Origin: an uncultured Sphingopyxis sp.
GTDB taxonomy: Bacteria > Pseudomonadota > Alphaproteobacteria > Sphingomonadales > Sphingomonadaceae
Assembly (NCBI GenBank): GCA_937957805.1
Contig: CALFXW010000073.1
Location: forward strand, 1-13,883
Reading direction: 5' to 3'
DNA: 13,883 nucleotides
Position numbers and translations under genes: made by a program
Shown here: in pieces, positions 13,604 through 13,883 of the stretch
Layout of the letters: each line of letters starts with the position of its first letter
Numbering within the stretch: the first letter of the stretch is position 1
The notes under the pieces: model-generated
Database searches by the model: none
What the model saw: the letters and a program-made list of their open reading frames with translations, nothing else
Told to the model about the DNA's origin: nothing

Positions 13604-13883
13604 ATGCGTACGTCCATTTTTTCCCTTGTTTCACTAATGTTTCTGGCCAGCCCGGCCATGGCGCAGGATGCCGCCGACCCGCCATCCGATGTGACGATCA
13701 GCGGCAATGTCGCGCTGGTCAGCGACTATCGTTTTCGCGGCGTCAGCCAGAGCGACAACCGCCCCGCCGTGCAGGCGAGTGTGACAGTCAAACATGCCAA
13801 CGGCCTTTATGCTGGGGTGTGGGGGTCGAACATCGACGATGATTCGATTGGCTATGGTTCGGCGGAGATCGACCTTTATGGCG
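13604..13883 (+). CDS. TorF-family putative outer-membrane porin, N-terminal part (3' end outside window)
   Basis: The first 93 residues of a gene cut by the right edge. MRTSIFSLVSLMFLASPAMA is a Sec signal peptide with a signal peptidase I site after Ala20 (AMA before QD). The mature start SGNVALVSDYRFRGVSQSD, then VKHANGLYAGVWGSNI and YGSAEIDLYG, matches the TIGR02001/TorF family of putative outer-membrane porins, beta-barrels whose substrates are mostly unknown. GGGAG (13592-13596) lies seven bases before ATG 13604. It is divergent from ispG. Confidence 0.88.
   Translation, partial: MRTSIFSLVSLMFLASPAMAQDAADPPSDVTISGNVALVSDYRFRGVSQSDNRPAVQASVTVKHANGLYAGVWGSNIDDDSIGYGSAEIDLYG

Noticed and set aside
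12406..13842. 478-residue + strand open frame opposite ispG.
   Set aside because: It is the antisense shadow of ispG; the composition is typical of GC-rich antisense frames and the real porin starts in a different frame at 13604.

Overview
This GC-rich window looks like ordinary chromosomal DNA from an alphaproteobacterium, most likely Sphingomonadales (Sphingopyxis/Sphingorhabdus-like). That call rests on codon use, the alphaproteobacterial style of the RF2, IspG and PurC proteins, an MCE/auxiliary-lipoprotein transport pair, a TorF-type porin, and short palindromic repeats of a kind I associate with sphingomonad intergenic DNA. It is an inference; no rRNA or tRNA is present to fix the taxon. 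I see no phage, transposase, CRISPR array, toxin-antitoxin pair or tRNA gene.

Layout. From 1 to 1787 a + strand operon holds the end of an MCE/MlaD-type lipid-transport protein, its auxiliary lipoprotein and a short-chain dehydrogenase with a probable TTG start. At 1868-2404 is a zinc N-acetylmuramoyl-L-alanine amidase whose stop overlaps that of a convergent membrane-anchored retropepsin-like protease (2401-2943). The 2944-3251 gap carries a cluster of hairpin repeats. From 3252 to 7745 the + strand encodes a class A penicillin-binding protein, release factor 2 (uninterrupted, no programmed frameshift) and, overlapping it by one base, a lipobox-bearing SAM methyltransferase. A crotonase-family enzyme (7755-8669, minus) and an uncharacterised protein with a possible HIRAN-like domain, a membrane helix and an OB-fold-like domain (8826-9608, minus) follow. 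purC (9819-10595) converges on a small Cys-rich protein (10605-11006, minus). A divergent control region with a Fur-box-like palindrome separates that from two overlapping membrane-protein genes (11218-12209). ispG (12259-13395, minus) and the start of a TorF-family porin (13604 onward) close the window.

Working together. Cell-envelope functions recur: lipid trafficking, peptidoglycan cleavage, peptidoglycan polymerisation/crosslinking, two lipoproteins, a periplasmic protease, a porin and isoprenoid precursor supply. The genes are nevertheless in separate small transcription units and do not look like one dedicated system.

Most interesting points: (1) the C-terminal tail of a 99-residue membrane protein appears to be encoded by a palindromic repeat and ends in an ATGA overlap with the next gene; (2) a Fur-box-like palindrome in a divergent intergenic region; (3) a HIRAN-like/TM/OB-fold architecture; (4) a lipid-anchored methyltransferase coupled to prfB; (5) a crotonase lacking both hydratase glutamates. 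I did not find a convincing undescribed multi-gene system.
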